From: RHKX01 sp963745755
Lineage (GTDB): Bacteria > Actinomycetota > Thermoleophilia > Solirubrobacterales > 70-9
Reading direction: 5' to 3'
Assembly: GCA_963745755.1 (NCBI GenBank)
Contig: CAVUYP010000001.1
Location: forward strand, 558,001 to 622,000
DNA length: 64,000 nucleotides
Positions 24,328-32,645 of this stretch are shown piece after piece. Below the pieces are notes generated by a model. The model had not been told where the DNA came from and did no database searches. It saw only the letters and a list, made by a program, of their open reading frames with translations. Each line of letters starts with the position of its first letter. Within the stretch, counting starts at the first letter, position 1. The position numbers and the translations under genes are program-made.

Positions 24328-25428
24328 ATGGCCCTGCGGATCGCGGCGATCGAGGCGATTCCGATCGGGCTCCCCTTCCGGGGGCCGTACCGGACAGCGA
24401 CCGGCAGGCTCGAGCGCCGCGAGATGCTGATCGTCCGGATCACCGCCGAGGACGGCACGACCGGCTGGGGCGACGCGGTGCCGATGAGCCTGCGCGGTGG
24501 CCCCGGGCTCGAGGCGGTGCGCGCCGAACTGGAGCGGGTCTGCGCCCCGACCCTGGTCGGCGCCGGCCTCGGAACCGATCCGGGGGCTTCCGTCGCCGAC
24601 GCCCTCGACCGCTGCCGGGAGGCGGGCGCCGGACCGCAGGCGATCAGCGCCGTCGACGTCGCCCTGCTCGATCTCCGCGGTAGGCACGACGGCGAGCCCG
24701 CCTGGCGGACGCTCGGCGCGTCGGCGGCGGCGCCGGTGCGCTGCAACGCGACGCTCGGCGCCGACCCGCCCGCGGAAGCCGCCGCGGCGGCCGCGGCGGC
24801 GGTCGCGGCCGGCTTCGGATGCCTGAAGGTGAAGGTCGGCGACGGTGGCGGCGGCGAAAGGATCGCCGCCGTCCGCGAGGCGATTGGGCCGACGGCGCGG
24901 ATCCGCCTCGACGCCAACGGCGCCTGGAGCGTCGACGAGGCGATCGCCCGGATCGGCGAGCTCGAACCGCTCGGCATCGAACTGGTCGAGCAGCCCTGCG
25001 CGACGGTTGCCGAGCTCGCCGCGGTGCGCGACGCATCGGCGGTGCCGATCGTCGCCGACGAGAGCGTCAACGACGGCGCCGAGGCGAGCGCCGGCTACGC
25101 CCGCGGCGCGTTCGATGCGGCGACGCTGAAGCTCGCCAAGGTCGGCGGTCCACACGCCGCGATCGCGATCGCGGCCGCGGCTCCCGCCTACCTCTCCAGC
25201 GCCCTCGACAGCGTCCTCGGAATCGCCGCCGCCGCCCACACGGTTCAGGCGATGCCCGAGCGCGGATTCGCGGCCGGGCTCGCCCACGGCCTGGCGACGT
25301 CGACGCTGTTCGCGGACAATGTCGCCGATGACGGCCCGTACTCCGGTCCCGAGATCGAGGCCGGAGCCGCTCCGGGCCTCGGCGTCGCGGTCGACGAAGC
25401 TGCGATCGAGCGCTTGCGGTTGAGATGA
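24328..25428 (+). CDS. menC: o-Succinylbenzoate synthase (enolase superfamily)
   Basis: Dehydrates SHCHC to o-succinylbenzoate. It has 366 residues, with an N-terminal capping domain and a TIM barrel. The first catalytic lysine is in CLKVKVG near residue 168, metal ligands are in RLDANGAW, ELVEQP and VADES, and the second lysine is in LKLAKVGG. The general fold also fits dipeptide epimerases and muconate cycloisomerases, so MenC is assigned from its place between menA and menD. The start lies 3 nt after menA, and the stop overlaps menD as ATGA. Confidence 0.9.
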   Translation: MALRIAAIEAIPIGLPFRGPYRTATGRLERREMLIVRITAEDGTTGWGDAVPMSLRGGPGLEAVRAELERVCAPTLVGAGLGTDPGASVADALDRCREAGAGPQAISAVDVALLDLRGRHDGEPAWRTLGASAAAPVRCNATLGADPPAEAAAAAAAAVAAGFGCLKVKVGDGGGGERIAAVREAIGPTARIRLDANGAWSVDEAIARIGELEPLGIELVEQPCATVAELAAVRDASAVPIVADESVNDGAEASAGYARGAFDAATLKLAKVGGPHAAIAIAAAAPAYLSSALDSVLGIAAAAHTVQAMPERGFAAGLAHGLATSTLFADNVADDGPYSGPEIEAGAAPGLGVAVDEAAIERLRLR

Positions 25429-27161
25429 TCGACGCCACGAATCGCAACACCGCGCTCGCCTCGGCGCTCGTCGAGGAGCTGGCCCGAGCCGGCGTCCGCC
25501 GCGCCTTCCTCTCCCCCGGCTCCCGCTCCTCCCCGGTCGCGCTTGCGCTCGATCGCGAGCCCGCGCTCGAGCTGACGATCATCCTCGACGAGCGCAGCGC
25601 CGGCTTCGCGGCGCTCGGGGCGGCGCTGGCGAGCGGCGTCCCGACCGTGGTCGCCTGTACGAGCGGATCGGCGGCGGCGAACCTGCACCCGGCCGTCGTC
25701 GAAGCCGACCAGGCCGGGGTGCCGCTGATCGTGCTCACCTCCGACCGCCCGCCGGAGCTGCGCGGGATCGGCGCCGGGCAGACGATCGACCAGGTCGGGC
25801 TGTTCGGCTTCGCCGCCCGCTGGTTCAGCGAGGTTGGCACCCATGAGGCCGACGATCCCGGCCTCCTGCACATGCGCTCGACCGGCTGCCGGGCGGTTGC
25901 CGAGGCGAACGGCGGACGCGGGCCCGTGCACCTCAACCTCGCCTGGCGGGATCCGCTCGGCCCCGAGCCCGGCGACGATGTCGTCGCCGGCGACCAGCTC
26001 GCCCTCGAGGGCCGGCCCGGCGGGCGGCCGCTGACCGCTGCGCTGAGCGGTCGCGAGCCCTCGGCGGCCTTGCTCGAGGCGCTCGGCGACGCCGTCGCCG
26101 GAGCCGAACGGGGCCTGATCGTCGCCGGGCGCCTGCCCGATCGCTCGCTCGCCGCCGCGATCGCCGCGCTCGCGGCGCGGACCGGCTTCCCGGTCCTCGC
26201 CGACACGACCTCGCAGCTGCGCTTCGGTCCGCACGACCGCTCCGCGGTCATCGCCGCCTACGACCTGATCGTCCGCTCCGGTGCCGAGGCGCTCGCTCCC
26301 GACTTCGTCCTCCGCTTCGGCGATCTGCCGACCAGCAAGCCGCTGCGGCACTGGCTGCGGACGCTCGCACCCGACCAGATCGTCATCGACCCGCCCGGCC
26401 GCTGGAACGAGCCGAGCCGGATCGCCGGCGCCTTCGTTCGCGCCGATCCCGCCGCCGTCATCGCCGGGCTGCTGGCCGAGCTGTCGGCGGCCCGATCCGA
26501 GCGCGCTCCATGGCGGCAACGATGGATCGAGGCCGAGGGCCTCGCGCAGGACGCGATCGGCGCCGAGCTGGCGGCGGCGGCACTGTGCGAGCCGGCCGTG
26601 CAGCGGATCCTCGCCGCGGTCTACGGCGAGGACGAGCGGGTGCTGATCGCCTCGAGCATGCCGATCCGCGACGCCGAGGCCTTCGCACAGGGCGGGCCGG
26701 CGGCGGTGACGATCCACTCCAATCGCGGCGCCAACGGAATCGACGGGCTCGTCTCGACCGCGGCCGGGATCGCCGCCGGATCCGGCCGGCCGACCTGGCT
26801 GGTGCTCGGCGACCTGGCGCTGGCCCACGACCTCGGCGGTCTCGCCGTGGCGGCAGCGGCGCCGGCGCCGCTGCGGATAGTCGTCGTCGACAACGGCGGC
26901 GGCGGCATCTTCGACTTCCTACCGCAGGCAACCCAGGTCGAGCCGGGCCGGTTCCGCGCCCTGTTCACGACCCCCTCGGCGCTCGATGTCGAGGCCGCCG
27001 CCGCGACCTTCGGCCTCCCCTACGTGCGCGTCGATGACGGCGCCGGCTTGGCGCAGCTCGCCGGCCGTGGAAGCGTCGTCGCCCAGATCCGGCTTGATCG
27101 CGAGGGCAACGTCGATCTGCACCGGCGGATCGCCGCCCGGGTCGCCGCGGCCCTGGGCTGA
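25425..27161 (+). CDS. menD: SEPHCHC synthase
   Basis: Thiamine-diphosphate enzyme that joins isochorismate and 2-oxoglutarate. It has 578 residues, full length. SPGSRSSPVALAL near residues 30-42 and ILDERSAGFAALG, with the ThDP-activating glutamate near residue 55, are MenD signatures. The ThDP-binding segment at the C-terminal domain is VLGDLALAHDLGG followed by VVDNGGGGIFDFLPQA. Its stop is one nucleotide from the stop of menF on the other strand, inside the palindrome GGCTGAATCAGCC. Confidence 0.96.
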   Translation: MIDATNRNTALASALVEELARAGVRRAFLSPGSRSSPVALALDREPALELTIILDERSAGFAALGAALASGVPTVVACTSGSAAANLHPAVVEADQAGVPLIVLTSDRPPELRGIGAGQTIDQVGLFGFAARWFSEVGTHEADDPGLLHMRSTGCRAVAEANGGRGPVHLNLAWRDPLGPEPGDDVVAGDQLALEGRPGGRPLTAALSGREPSAALLEALGDAVAGAERGLIVAGRLPDRSLAAAIAALAARTGFPVLADTTSQLRFGPHDRSAVIAAYDLIVRSGAEALAPDFVLRFGDLPTSKPLRHWLRTLAPDQIVIDPPGRWNEPSRIAGAFVRADPAAVIAGLLAELSAARSERAPWRQRWIEAEGLAQDAIGAELAAAALCEPAVQRILAAVYGEDERVLIASSMPIRDAEAFAQGGPAAVTIHSNRGANGIDGLVSTAAGIAAGSGRPTWLVLGDLALAHDLGGLAVAAAAPAPLRIVVVDNGGGGIFDFLPQATQVEPGRFRALFTTPSALDVEAAAATFGLPYVRVDDGAGLAQLAGRGSVVAQIRLDREGNVDLHRRIAARVAAALG

Positions 27162-27162
27162 A

Positions 27163-28569
27163 TCAGCCGGCCAGCAACGGCAGCAGGGCGCCGAGCTTGA
27201 TCTCGGTCTCGGCCAGCTCGGCGGCCGGGTCGGAATCGGCGACGATGCCGGCGCCGGCGTAGAGATGGGCGGTCCGGTCCCGCAACAGCGCCGAGCGCAG
27301 GGCGACGCAGAACTCGCCGTCCTCGACGGCGTCCATCCAGCCGACCGGGCCCGCGTACCAGCCGCGATCGAGCTGCTCGAGGCCGGCGATCAGCCGCTCG
27401 CCCTCGGCACCGCGCGGTTCGGGTCCGACCGCGGGCGTCGGGTGGAGCAGCTCGGCGAGCTCGAGGACCGAGTGCGACTCGGCGAGCTGGGCGTGGATTG
27501 GGGTCGCGAGGTGCTGGATGTTGGCGACCCGGATCACGACCGGCTCGGCGGCACTCTCGACCCAGACCGAGACGGGGCCGAGCCGCCGCTCGATCCGCTT
27601 GGCGACGATCGCGTGCTCGGAGCGGTCCTTGGCGCTGTGCAGGAGTTGCTCGCCGAGGTGGTCGTCGACCGCTGGGTCGGCGCTGCGGCGGGCCGACCCG
27701 GCGAGCGCCACGGTCGCCGCGACGGCGCCGCTGCGGCGGACGAGCAGCTCCGGGCTGGCGCCGATGAACGCGGCCTCGGGGGTGCCGACGCAGAAGCAGA
27801 AGCAGGAGCTGAATGCTTCGCGGAGCGCCCCGAACAACGAGGCGGGGGAATGCGCAGCCGGGACGGTGACGCGGACCTCGCGGGCGAGGACGAGCTTGTC
27901 GATCCGCCCGCCCCGAATCGTCGCGACCGCGTCGGCGACCGCCTGCTCGTAGCTGGCCGGCGGTCGCGCCGAGCGGACCTCGACCGGCCCGCCGGGGGCG
28001 GGATCGAGCGGCGGCAGCGGCTGCTCGCGCAACCCCGCCAGCCGGGCGGCGATCCGATCGCCGAGGGCGCTCGGATCGGCGCCGGCGCCGGCGAGCGCGC
28101 AGACGGTGAGCAGATGACGACCGGCCGAGCGGACGATCAACGCCTCGGGCATCGTCAGCAACGCCGGCGGCAGCGAGGCCCAGACGCCGCCGCTCGCCGC
28201 CTGCTCGGAGAAAGACATCCCGCCGACCCAGAGCGGGCCGGCCCCGGGCGGCAGGTCGTCGGGCTCGCTCGCCAGCCGATCACGGATCAACGCCGTCGTG
28301 TCGGCGCGCAGATCGGCGAAGCGGGACGGCCCGCGCGAGACGACGTCGAGGGCGCTGCCGATGCCGGCGATGGCGAAGCCGTCGCGGTCCGGTTCCTCCC
28401 AGCAGAACCAGCGGTCGTCGGCACGCCGGGACGCGAAGGCGACCGCGCAGGGATCGATCGCGTCGATCTCGACGGTCGCGCTGATCAGCCGGCGACTACC
28501 GACCGACGCCCGCTCGGCGAGGACCCCGATCGCGTCGAGGGCCGCGCCGGTATCGAGGGCTGCGGTCAG
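27163..28569 (-). CDS. menF: Isochorismate synthase (probable CTG start)
   Basis: Converts chorismate to isochorismate for menaquinone. The C-terminal chorismate-binding domain has DKLVLAREV, SAKDRSEHAIVAKRIE, LLHPTPAVG and GWYAGPVGWMD. The first ATG/GTG/TTG in frame is a TTG at 28290, but the frame upstream still encodes family-like sequence (RRADDRWFCWEEPDRDGFAI in pieces). No standard start occurs before it. A CTG at 28569 overlaps the ilvN stop as CTGA, exactly like the other coupled junctions here, and gives 468 residues, the usual length. So I annotate the CTG start. A base error changing ATG or GTG is the alternative. It is the third gene of ilvB-ilvN-menF. Confidence 0.85.
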   Translation of the reverse strand: MTAALDTGAALDAIGVLAERASVGSRRLISATVEIDAIDPCAVAFASRRADDRWFCWEEPDRDGFAIAGIGSALDVVSRGPSRFADLRADTTALIRDRLASEPDDLPPGAGPLWVGGMSFSEQAASGGVWASLPPALLTMPEALIVRSAGRHLLTVCALAGAGADPSALGDRIAARLAGLREQPLPPLDPAPGGPVEVRSARPPASYEQAVADAVATIRGGRIDKLVLAREVRVTVPAAHSPASLFGALREAFSSCFCFCVGTPEAAFIGASPELLVRRSGAVAATVALAGSARRSADPAVDDHLGEQLLHSAKDRSEHAIVAKRIERRLGPVSVWVESAAEPVVIRVANIQHLATPIHAQLAESHSVLELAELLHPTPAVGPEPRGAEGERLIAGLEQLDRGWYAGPVGWMDAVEDGEFCVALRSALLRDRTAHLYAGAGIVADSDPAAELAETEIKLGALLPLLAG

Positions 28570-29120
28570 CTCTCCGGTCGGGCCCGGACGATCGCAACCT
28601 CGCCGGTCCGGGCCATCTCGATCAGCCCGTGAGGTCGCACCATCCGCTCGAAGGAATCGATCTTCTCGGTCGTGCCGGTCACCTCGACGGTGATCGAGCG
28701 GCGCGAGACGTCGACGATGTGGGCGCGGAAGATCTGCGTGAACTCGATGATCTCGGCCCGGTTGTCGGCCGCCGCGTTGATCCGGAACAGGGCCATCTCG
28801 CGGGCGACGGCGGTGTCCGGATCCATGTCGCGGATCTTGATCACGTTGACGAGCTTGTGGAGCTGCTTGGTGACCTGGTCGATCGGATGGACGGCGCCGT
28901 CGACGGTCAGGGTCACTCGGGAGATGTCCGGGTCCTCGGTCGGACCGACCGCGAGCGTGTCGATGTTGAAGCCGCGGCGGCTGAACAGGCCGGCGATCCG
29001 CGCCAGCACGCCGGGGCGGTTCTCGACGAGCAGCGAGAGCAGGTGCCGGCGCCCGGTCAGTCGCGAGCTGGCCCGCAGGTCGTCGAGGTCGAGCAGGTTC
29101 TCGGTTCCCGATTCAGCCAT
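28566..29120 (-). CDS. ilvN: Acetolactate synthase, small regulatory subunit
   Basis: Regulates and activates IlvB and binds valine. It has 184 residues: an N-terminal ACT domain (HLLSLLVENRPGVLARIAGL in pieces from about residue 26, with GFNIDTLAVG) and a C-terminal ACT-like domain ending ...GEVAIVRARPES. GAGGAGGAG lies 4 nt before ATG 29120. It starts 11 nt after ilvB, as normal for this pair. Its TGA overlaps the presumed CTG start of menF. Confidence 0.95.
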   Translation of the reverse strand: MAESGTENLLDLDDLRASSRLTGRRHLLSLLVENRPGVLARIAGLFSRRGFNIDTLAVGPTEDPDISRVTLTVDGAVHPIDQVTKQLHKLVNVIKIRDMDPDTAVAREMALFRINAAADNRAEIIEFTQIFRAHIVDVSRRSITVEVTGTTEKIDSFERMVRPHGLIEMARTGEVAIVRARPES

Positions 29121-29131
29121 GCCGCTCCTCC

Positions 29132-30811
29132 TCAGCCGACCATGTCCCGGGCGGCGGCCCCGGCCGGGATCATCGGATAGCAGTTCTCGTTCTGGGTGAC
29201 GCGGACGTCGAGCAGCACCGGGCCGTCGGCCTCCAGCGCCGTCTTCATCGCCGACGGCAGCTCGTCCTTGTTGTCGCAGAGCATCCCGGTCCAGCCGAAC
29301 GCCTCGGCGAGCTTGACCCAGTCCGGGCTCGGGCCCATCACGACCGACTGGTAGCGCTCCTCCCAGAACAGCTCCTGCCATTGGCGAACCATGCCGAAGT
29401 GGCCGTTGTTCATCAGGAAGACCTTGACCGGCAGCTCGTTGGCCGCCGCGGTCGCGAACTCCTGGCAGACCATGATCAGGCTGCCGTCACCGGCCAGGCA
29501 GACGACCTGTTGGTCGGGCATCGCAACCTGGGCGCCGATCGCGGCCGGCAGGCCGAAGCCCATCGTCCCGAGACCGCCCGAGTTGAGCCACCGGTTCGGC
29601 TTCGCGAAGTGGTAGTACTGCGCCGCCCACATCTGGTGCTGGCCGACGTCGGAGGTGACGATCGCGTCGCCGTTGGTGGCCCGGTACATCTCCTCGACCA
29701 TGAACTGCGGCTTGATCTCCTGATCGGTCGAATCCTCGTAGTGCAGCGGGTACTGCTCCCGCCAGCCCTCGATGCGGCGCCACCACTCGTCGAGCCGGGA
29801 GCTGTCGGCGCCGAGCGCCCGGTACTCGCCGGTCAGCTTCGGCAATACCTTCTTGACGTCGCCGACGATCGGGATGTGGGCCGCCACGTTCTTGCTGATC
29901 TCAGCCGGGTCGATGTCGATGTGGACGAACTTCGCCCGTGGCGCGAACTCGCTCAGCTTGCCGGTGATCCGGTCGTCGAAGCGGGCTCCGATCGCGACGA
30001 TCAGGTCGGCCTCGTCCATCGAGTAGTTCGCGGTCCGGGTTCCGTGCATGCCGAGCATGCCGAGCCACTGCTCGTGCGGGGCCGGGAAGGCGCCGAGGCC
30101 CATCAGCGTGCAGGTGACCGGGAAGCGATCGGAGGCGGCGAGCTCGCGCAGTTCGTCGGCGGCGCCGGCGTTGATGACGCCGCCGCCGACGTAGAGGACC
30201 GGGCGCTTGGCGTTGGCGAGCGCCTTCGCGGCGATCCGGATCTGCTTGATGTTGCCCTCGGTGTTGGGCTGGTATCCGGGCAGCTTCGGCGCACCGATGA
30301 TCGGCTCGTACTCGATCTCCATCTTCGACAGGTCCTGGGGGATGTCGACGAGGACCGGCCCCGGGCGCCCGGTCTTGGCGATGTGGAAGGCCTTGTGGAT
30401 GTAGTCGGGGATCTGGGCCGGATCGGTGACCAGGAACGAATGCTTGACGATCGGCATCGTGATCCCGGTGACGTCGGCCTCCTGGAAGCCGTCGGTCCCG
30501 ATCAGGTCGGTGCGGACCTGACCGGTGATGAACACGGTCGGGACCGAGTCCATGTGGGCGTCGGCGATCGCGGTGACGAGGTTGGTGGCGCCGGGACCGG
30601 AGGTCGCGAACGCCACACCGACCTCGCCGGAGGCCTTCGCGTAGCCCTCGGCGGCGTGGCCTGCGGCCTGCTCATGACGGACCTGCACGTGCTCGAAGTC
30701 GGCGTCGTAGAGGGCGTCGTAGAGCGGCAGACTCGCTCCCCCGGGGATCCCGAAGACGTGCTTGACACCCTCGGCCTTGAGGGCCTCACAGAGTGCGTCT
30801 GCAGCGCGCAT
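29132..30811 (-). CDS. ilvB: Acetolactate synthase, large catalytic subunit
   Basis: Thiamine-diphosphate enzyme for the first common step of valine, leucine and isoleucine synthesis. It has 559 residues. GIPGGASLPLYDAL near residues 22-35 and the catalytic glutamate in VRHEQAAGHAAEGYA near 48 are present, as is the FAD-region segment. The ThDP motif is AGDGSLIMVCQE with MNNGHFGMVRQW about 30 residues on. GGAGG lies 8 nt before the ATG. It heads ilvB-ilvN-menF, which links branched-chain amino acid and menaquinone expression. Confidence 0.96.
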   Translation of the reverse strand: MRAADALCEALKAEGVKHVFGIPGGASLPLYDALYDADFEHVQVRHEQAAGHAAEGYAKASGEVGVAFATSGPGATNLVTAIADAHMDSVPTVFITGQVRTDLIGTDGFQEADVTGITMPIVKHSFLVTDPAQIPDYIHKAFHIAKTGRPGPVLVDIPQDLSKMEIEYEPIIGAPKLPGYQPNTEGNIKQIRIAAKALANAKRPVLYVGGGVINAGAADELRELAASDRFPVTCTLMGLGAFPAPHEQWLGMLGMHGTRTANYSMDEADLIVAIGARFDDRITGKLSEFAPRAKFVHIDIDPAEISKNVAAHIPIVGDVKKVLPKLTGEYRALGADSSRLDEWWRRIEGWREQYPLHYEDSTDQEIKPQFMVEEMYRATNGDAIVTSDVGQHQMWAAQYYHFAKPNRWLNSGGLGTMGFGLPAAIGAQVAMPDQQVVCLAGDGSLIMVCQEFATAAANELPVKVFLMNNGHFGMVRQWQELFWEERYQSVVMGPSPDWVKLAEAFGWTGMLCDNKDELPSAMKTALEADGPVLLDVRVTQNENCYPMIPAGAAARDMVG

Positions 30812-30896
30812 CGAATTTACCTCCGGCGTCGTTCGGAACGAAAGGGTGCGAATGCCGCGACCAACCCCGGGGTGGGTCGATTCGCGGCTGCATACA

Positions 30897-30905
30897 AGTG
30901 TAACA
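30897..30905 (-). promoter_or_regulatory. Candidate extended -10 promoter for ilvB-ilvN-menF
   Basis: TGTTACACT on the minus strand fits an extended -10 (TG-N-TACACT). It is 86 nt upstream of the ilvB ATG, in a locally AT-richer patch. No good -35 is seen at the right distance. The leader has a 35-codon open frame that overlaps the ilvB start but is not rich in Leu, Val or Ile codons. Confidence 0.45.
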
Positions 30906-30988
30906 GCGCCATTTTGAGCCGATAGGGAGCGGTCCGGGCACCTCGCAGCGGGGCTCCCGGCGCCGGCTGGGCGCCGGGAGGCGAGCGA

Positions 30989-31273
30989 TCAGCTCCGGTA
31001 ATCGGGGCCCGGGCGGACCTCGGCGGGGTCGGGCAGGTACATGTCCTCGCCGCAGCGATGGCAGACCTGCACGTAGAGCTTGTGGACGGCTCCGCAGCGC
31101 GGGCAGCGTCGCTCCGGCTCGCCCTGCTCGCGCCGGTAGAGGATCGCGGCGACGAGCCCGAGCAGCGGCAGGACGCCGCCGATCAGAAACCACAGGAAGA
31201 AGCTCGAGCCCTTGCCGCGCCCGATCGCCCCGGTGGCGATCGCGAAGCAGACGCAGATGACGACGTAGGCCAT
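30989..31273 (-). CDS. Small membrane protein with a C-terminal zinc ribbon
   Basis: 94 residues: two hydrophobic segments (about residues 2-17 and 25-45) and a four-cysteine zinc ribbon, Cys57-x2-Cys60 and Cys71-x2-Cys74, in the soluble tail. The ATG starts 3 nt after the stop of the NADH dehydrogenase gene, which implies translational coupling. A membrane-bound zinc or redox accessory factor is a guess. The function is unknown. Confidence 0.8.
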   Translation of the reverse strand: MAYVVICVCFAIATGAIGRGKGSSFFLWFLIGGVLPLLGLVAAILYRREQGEPERRCPRCGAVHKLYVQVCHRCGEDMYLPDPAEVRPGPDYRS

Positions 31274-31276
31274 GGC

Positions 31277-32593
31277 CTACCCGAGCGGCCGGTGGCTGCC
31301 GCCGCGCTCGTAGACCTCGTCGCGAAGCGGCCGCGGGTGGCCGATCGATCCGACCTCGGCGGTGTCGCGCCGGAACGGCAGCCCGATCGTCCAGTCGGCG
31401 ACGGCGCGGAGCTTGCGGGCCAGGCCGGGGATCTGGCTGACGTGGTAGGTCCGCGCCGCCCACCAGGCCGGGAATCCGGACAGCGTGACGCCGCCGGGGA
31501 TGCTGGCGACCGCCTTGTAGCGGCCGAGGTTGACGAACGAGCCACGGCTCCTGTAGGTGAACGGCTCGGCGTCGCCGACGTCGAGGTTGGCGGCGATGTT
31601 GCGAGCGGCGACGCGAGCCTGGCGAATCGCGTGCTGGGCGGTCGGCGGGCAGAGGCCGCCGTCGGGATCGGGCACCGCGGCGCAGTCGCCGGCCGCGTAG
31701 ACGCCGTCGAAGCCGGGGACGGCGAGGTGGTCGTCGACGGGGACGCGGCCGCGCTCGTCGAGCGGCAGCTGCATCGTCCGCAGGCTCGGGTGCGAGGTGA
31801 CCCCGGCGGTCCAGACGACCGTCCGCGCCGGCAGCCACTCGCCGGTCGAGAGCTCGACGCGATCGGCTTCGACCTTGCTGAGGGTCGTGCCGAGGCGGAT
31901 GTCGATGCCGCGGCCGCGCAACTCGCCGCAGGCGTACTCGGCGAGGCCGGCGTCGATCTCGGGCAGGACGCGCGGCGACGCCTCGACGAGCATCCACTTC
32001 ATCCCGTGCAGGCGGGCCCGCGGGTAGCGCTGGATCGCGTCGGCGGCGAAGTCCTGGAGCTCGGCCAGCGCCTCGAGGCCGGCGTAGCCGCCGCCGACGA
32101 AGACGTAGGTCAGCAGCGCCTCGCGGCGCCCCGGGTCCTCGGTCGCGTTCGCCTCCTCGAGGGTCTCGACGAGATGGTTGCGGATCCAGATCGCATCGGC
32201 GAGGCTCTTGAAGCCGATCGCGTGCTGGTCGAGACCCGGCACCGGCAGCGACCGGCTGACCGAGCCGAAGGCGACGAGCAGCTGGTCGTAGGGCAGCTCC
32301 TCGACCTCGCCCTCGTGGGTGGTCAGCTCGACGGTCCGGGCGGCCGGGTCGTGGGCGCTGACTGCGCCCATCCGCAGGTAGGTGCGGCGAAGCAGGTCGC
32401 GGAGCGGGGTGACGACGTGCCGCGGCTCGAGCATCCCCGCCGCAGCCTCGGGCAGCAGCGGCGTGTAGAGCAGGAAGTTGACGTCGTTGACGAGGATCAG
32501 CCGCGACGACTGCCGCGGCAGGATCCGTTCCAACTCGCGGGCCGCGTTCGCCCCCGCGAAGCCACCCCCGGCGATGACGACGTTGTGTGCCAC
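31277..32593 (-). CDS. Type II NADH dehydrogenase (NDH-2) family FAD oxidoreductase
   Basis: A two-Rossmann-fold flavoprotein that passes electrons from NADH to quinone without pumping protons. FAD-binding VVIAGGGFAGANAARELE is at the N-terminus, a second dinucleotide motif is VFVGGGYAGLEALAEL near residue 165, and AAGDCAAVPD marks the flavin end. The C-terminal AWWAARTYHVSQIPGL amphipathic region is the usual membrane anchor. I chose GTG 32593 over GTG 32611 because it gives the compact N-terminus normal for the family. A -10-like AATACT lies exactly 6 nt before it, so the transcript may be leaderless. Menaquinone genes nearby suit this role. Confidence 0.9.
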   Translation of the reverse strand: MAHNVVIAGGGFAGANAARELERILPRQSSRLILVNDVNFLLYTPLLPEAAAGMLEPRHVVTPLRDLLRRTYLRMGAVSAHDPAARTVELTTHEGEVEELPYDQLLVAFGSVSRSLPVPGLDQHAIGFKSLADAIWIRNHLVETLEEANATEDPGRREALLTYVFVGGGYAGLEALAELQDFAADAIQRYPRARLHGMKWMLVEASPRVLPEIDAGLAEYACGELRGRGIDIRLGTTLSKVEADRVELSTGEWLPARTVVWTAGVTSHPSLRTMQLPLDERGRVPVDDHLAVPGFDGVYAAGDCAAVPDPDGGLCPPTAQHAIRQARVAARNIAANLDVGDAEPFTYRSRGSFVNLGRYKAVASIPGGVTLSGFPAWWAARTYHVSQIPGLARKLRAVADWTIGLPFRRDTAEVGSIGHPRPLRDEVYERGGSHRPLG

Positions 32594-32645
32594 CGGCGCA
32601 GTATTGCGCACTTTGTGACGGGTTGCTACAAAGTTGCGGAGGGCA

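Noticed and set aside
28290..28290. TTG 28290 as the true start of menF
   Set aside because: It would drop about 93 family-like residues (including the WFCWEEPDRDGFAI segment) that are encoded in the same open frame upstream.
30786..30890. A 35-codon leader frame before ilvB as an attenuator peptide
   Set aside because: It has only one Ile, one Leu and one Val codon, none in a run, and no terminator/antiterminator pair is evident.
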